A DNA stretch of 64,000 nt from Pullichristensenella sp963930055 (GTDB lineage Bacteria > Bacillota > Clostridia > Christensenellales > Aristaeellaceae): contig CAWVKS010000005.1 in NCBI GenBank assembly GCA_963930055.1, forward strand, positions 119,150-183,149. Reading direction: 5' to 3'. This document shows positions 62,262 to 64,000 of the stretch, one piece after another. The notes under the pieces are model-generated. The model had not been told where the DNA came from. It made no database searches and saw only the letters and a list, made by a program, of their open reading frames with translations. Made by a program: the position numbers and the translations under genes. Numbering within the stretch: position 1 is the stretch's first letter; every line of letters begins with the position of its first letter.

Positions 62262-62900
62262 ATGCCGTTCGACTATAAGAAGGAATACAAGGAATTTTAT
62301 CTGCCGCCCCAAAAGCCGCAGCTCATCCGCGTGCCGGAGATGCGTTTTGCCGCCGTGCGCGGCCAGGGCGACCCCAACGAGGAAGGCGGCGCGTACCAGC
62401 GGGCGCTTTCCGTGCTCTATGCCCTCTGCTACACGCTGAAAATGAGCAAACTGGGCGACCGCAGGATCGAAGGCTACTTCGACTACGTCGTGCCGCCCCT
62501 GGAAGGGCTCTGGTGGCAGTGTGGCGCGGAAACGGTCGACCTTTCCCGCAAGGACGCGCTTTCGTGGATTTCCATGATCCGTCTGCCGGACTTTGTCAGG
62601 GAGGCGGATTTCCGCTGGGCGCAGGCGGAGGCCGCGCGCAAAAAGGGGCTTGACTGTTCCGCGGCCGAGTATTTTGCCTACGCGGACGGCGACTGCGTGC
62701 AGTGCCTGCACGTGGGCCCTTACGAGGAAGAACCGGCCACGCTCGCGGAAATGCGTGTTTTTGCCGCGCAAGCCGGTTGGCGGCCGGACACGGGCAACGC
62801 GCGCCGCCACCACGAGATCTATCTCAGCGACCCGCGCCGCGTCGCCCCGGAAAAGCGCAAAACGGTGCTGCGTTTGCCGCTCGTCCCCGGCGGGGCATGA
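62262..62900 (+). CDS. GyrI-like small-molecule-binding protein
   Basis: 212 residues. The form MPFDYKKEYKEFYLPPQKPQLIRVPEMRFAAVRGQGDPNEEG, then YFDYVVPPLEGLWW and CLHVGPYEEEPATLAEM matches the stand-alone GyrI-like/SRPBCC-type (AraC effector-binding) domain proteins found in Clostridia. These bind lipophilic small molecules. AGAAAGGAAAGTATAT precedes ATG 62262. Ligand unknown. It follows bioY by 36 bases. Confidence 0.85.
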   Translation: MPFDYKKEYKEFYLPPQKPQLIRVPEMRFAAVRGQGDPNEEGGAYQRALSVLYALCYTLKMSKLGDRRIEGYFDYVVPPLEGLWWQCGAETVDLSRKDALSWISMIRLPDFVREADFRWAQAEAARKKGLDCSAAEYFAYADGDCVQCLHVGPYEEEPATLAEMRVFAAQAGWRPDTGNARRHHEIYLSDPRRVAPEKRKTVLRLPLVPGGA

Positions 62901-62912
62901 CGCTAAAACAGA

Positions 62913-62950
62913 AGCGGCCGGCGCTGGCAGTCTCGCCAACGCCGGCCGCT
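62913..62950. terminator. Hairpin between convergent genes
   Basis: Arms AGCGGCCGGCG (62913-62923) and CGCCGGCCGCT (62940-62950) with a further GGC/GCC pairing inside. No T-run on either strand, so it is a weak terminator at most. Confidence 0.5.
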
Positions 62951-62961
62951 CTGTCTGACGG

Positions 62962-63561
62962 TCAGGGCTGTTCGTCCCCATCCTGCGCCGGTTCCTCGAC
63001 GGGCGGCTCTTCCACGCCCGCCTCGGGCCAGTTGATCTCCACTTCCGGCTTGCGCGCGTCCTCTCTCTTTGCTTCTTCGGAAGCGAAGGGCTGGCCGCAC
63101 ACGGCGCAGAAGCGCGCCTCGCCCTGCCGGAGCGCGCCGCAGCCGGGGCAATACTCGGCGCGGGACGCTTCCTGACCATCTTCCGTCCCTGCCTGCGTCT
63201 GCTCGGGCATCTTCGCGCCGCAGGCGGGGCAGAACTTGGCCTCCATGTTCACCACCGCGCCGCAGCCGGGGCAGCGCTTCTTGTCGTTGAGGGCGTCCAG
63301 CTCGGCGGTGACGGCCTTGATGCGCTCGGCCAATTCGTCGATGCGGCGCACCAGCAGGTCGAGCTGTTCCTTGCCGCCCTCGTCGTTGCGGGCGGTGTAG
63401 TAGGTTTCGCCCAGCGCGGCAAACAGCTTTTTCTGCTCATCGCGCAGGGAACGCAGTTCGATGTTGCGGCGGGACGCTTCCATGCCCTCCGCGGTTTTCT
63501 TCTGTATCGTCTTGGCAGCGCTCTGGAAGCTCTTGCCGAGGTCGCTGAAAAAAGAAGCCAT
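62962..63561 (-). CDS. Double zinc-ribbon protein
   Basis: 200 residues. An N-terminal amphipathic coiled-coil segment (FFSDLGKSFQSAAKTIQKKTAEG; LLVRRIDELAERIKAVTAELDAL) precedes two zinc ribbons with CPGCGAVVNMEAKFCPACG and CPGCGALRQGEARFCAVCG, then an acidic tail. Such proteins are common in Clostridia; the function is unknown. ATG 63561 follows GGGGAG; the longer frame begins in an unlikely leader. Confidence 0.8.
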   Translation of the reverse strand: MASFFSDLGKSFQSAAKTIQKKTAEGMEASRRNIELRSLRDEQKKLFAALGETYYTARNDEGGKEQLDLLVRRIDELAERIKAVTAELDALNDKKRCPGCGAVVNMEAKFCPACGAKMPEQTQAGTEDGQEASRAEYCPGCGALRQGEARFCAVCGQPFASEEAKREDARKPEVEINWPEAGVEEPPVEEPAQDGDEQP

Positions 63562-63706
63562 TGAAAAACTCCCCTTCCTGCAAAAAAATTCGTCGGCGGG
63601 AACAAACTCCCCTTCTATCATAATACCATTTCCCGTCAAATGCAAGTAAATTCTCCAGGGGCGCATGGAAACCGCTGCACGGGGGAAGGTAAGCGGGGGT
63701 GATCTG

Positions 63707-64000
63707 ATGTTTACGCTCTTTTTGCGCGCCCTGATCCTCTATGTGGTGATGATCGTCACCATGCGCGGCCTGGGCAAGCGGCAGTTGGGCCAGTTCCAGC
63801 CTACGAATTTGCCATGACCATCTTGCTGGCCGACCTTATCTCCACGCCCATGGGCTCGGTCTCCACGCCGCTTCTGTACGGCATACTGCCCTTCATGGCG
63901 CTCTTTACCGTCCACAGCCTCATCACGCTTTTGTCCTCAAGTCGGACAGGGTGCGCGCCATCGTCTCCGGCAAAGCCTTCGGTAATAGATATACGTATAG
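63707..64000 (+). CDS. DUF421 (YetF-like) membrane protein, 3' end outside window, frameshifted
   Basis: ATG 63707 reads FTLFLRALILYVVMIVTMRGLGKRQLGQFQ, the DUF421/YetF start with three membrane helices expected. One base is missing at about 63808-63810 (restoring YEFAMTILLADLISTPMGS) and another near 63935-63940 (restoring LSLKSDRVRAIVSGKA). The last 25 bases (GNRYTYR) do not look like the usual family continuation. The protein is truncated by the window end. Function unknown. Confidence 0.7.

Noticed and set aside
1..64000. tRNA, rRNA genes, prophage or insertion sequences
   Set aside because: None recognised by eye: no transposase or integrase motifs, no terminal inverted repeats and no clear tRNA T-arm context. 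A tRNA scan would be decisive.

Overview
The window is GC-rich, Gram-positive-type DNA. Three features point to a high-GC member of the Clostridia, probably a gut or anaerobic Christensenellales/Eubacteriales relative: a phenylalanyl T-box leader, a DUF3842 protein and an AddA helicase-nuclease, all with sigma-A-like promoters. This placement is inference from gene content. No rRNA, tRNA, phage or insertion sequence was recognised. Coding density is high and most genes sit in short operons with 1-4 base stop/start overlaps.

Layout. 1-2.1 kb: end of a heptose-type sugar cluster (unknown protein, GmhA-like isomerase, ROK kinase). 2.2-6.1 kb: small protein, feoAB iron transporter and a D-Ala-D-Ala carboxypeptidase. 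6.2-15.2 kb: TIGR04076 protein, addA, DUF3842, an ECF S component, an acidic membrane protein, a CapA-like protein and glnS. 15.3-19.9 kb: minus-strand MBL hydrolase, comEC, holA and a secreted protein. 20.1-26.7 kb: an ion transporter, then T-box-pheST, a hotdog thioesterase, a small frameshifted ORF and 5-formyl-THF cyclo-ligase. 26.7-32.1 kb: two paralogous Dabb-like membrane proteins, an XRE-cupin regulator, an acyl-CoA synthetase, an EIIC-like permease and a hypothetical. 32.2-38.4 kb: beta-propeller, glpK and methyltransferase operon, then a very acidic membrane protein. 38.6-40.4 kb: a repeat-containing protein and an ATC-hydrolase family protein.

40.4-50.8 kb is the most interesting metabolic block. 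A LacI regulator is divergent from an operon with a ribose-type ABC importer (binding protein, DUF2291 protein, ATPase, permease), a two-subunit transketolase, an FGGY kinase and an L-fucose/arabinose isomerase-like enzyme. The isomerase, kinase and split transketolase match the logic of the D-apiose transketolase pathway, but with an unexpected isomerase type. Three identical 11-bp sites lie in the two divergent promoters.

50.8-59.5 kb is a type I-C CRISPR-Cas locus (cas3-cas5-cas8c-cas7-cas4-cas1-cas2 on the minus strand, 14-repeat array downstream). Its genes carry about 18 single-base frameshifts and one in-frame stop, while neighbours such as 23-28 kb and 31-47 kb have none. 59.6-64 kb: aroE and a threonine aldolase (both frameshifted), bioY, a GyrI-like protein, a zinc-ribbon protein and the start of a DUF421 protein.

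About a dozen other single-base indels, including one in glnS, suggest that at least part of the frame breakage comes from the assembly rather than biology.
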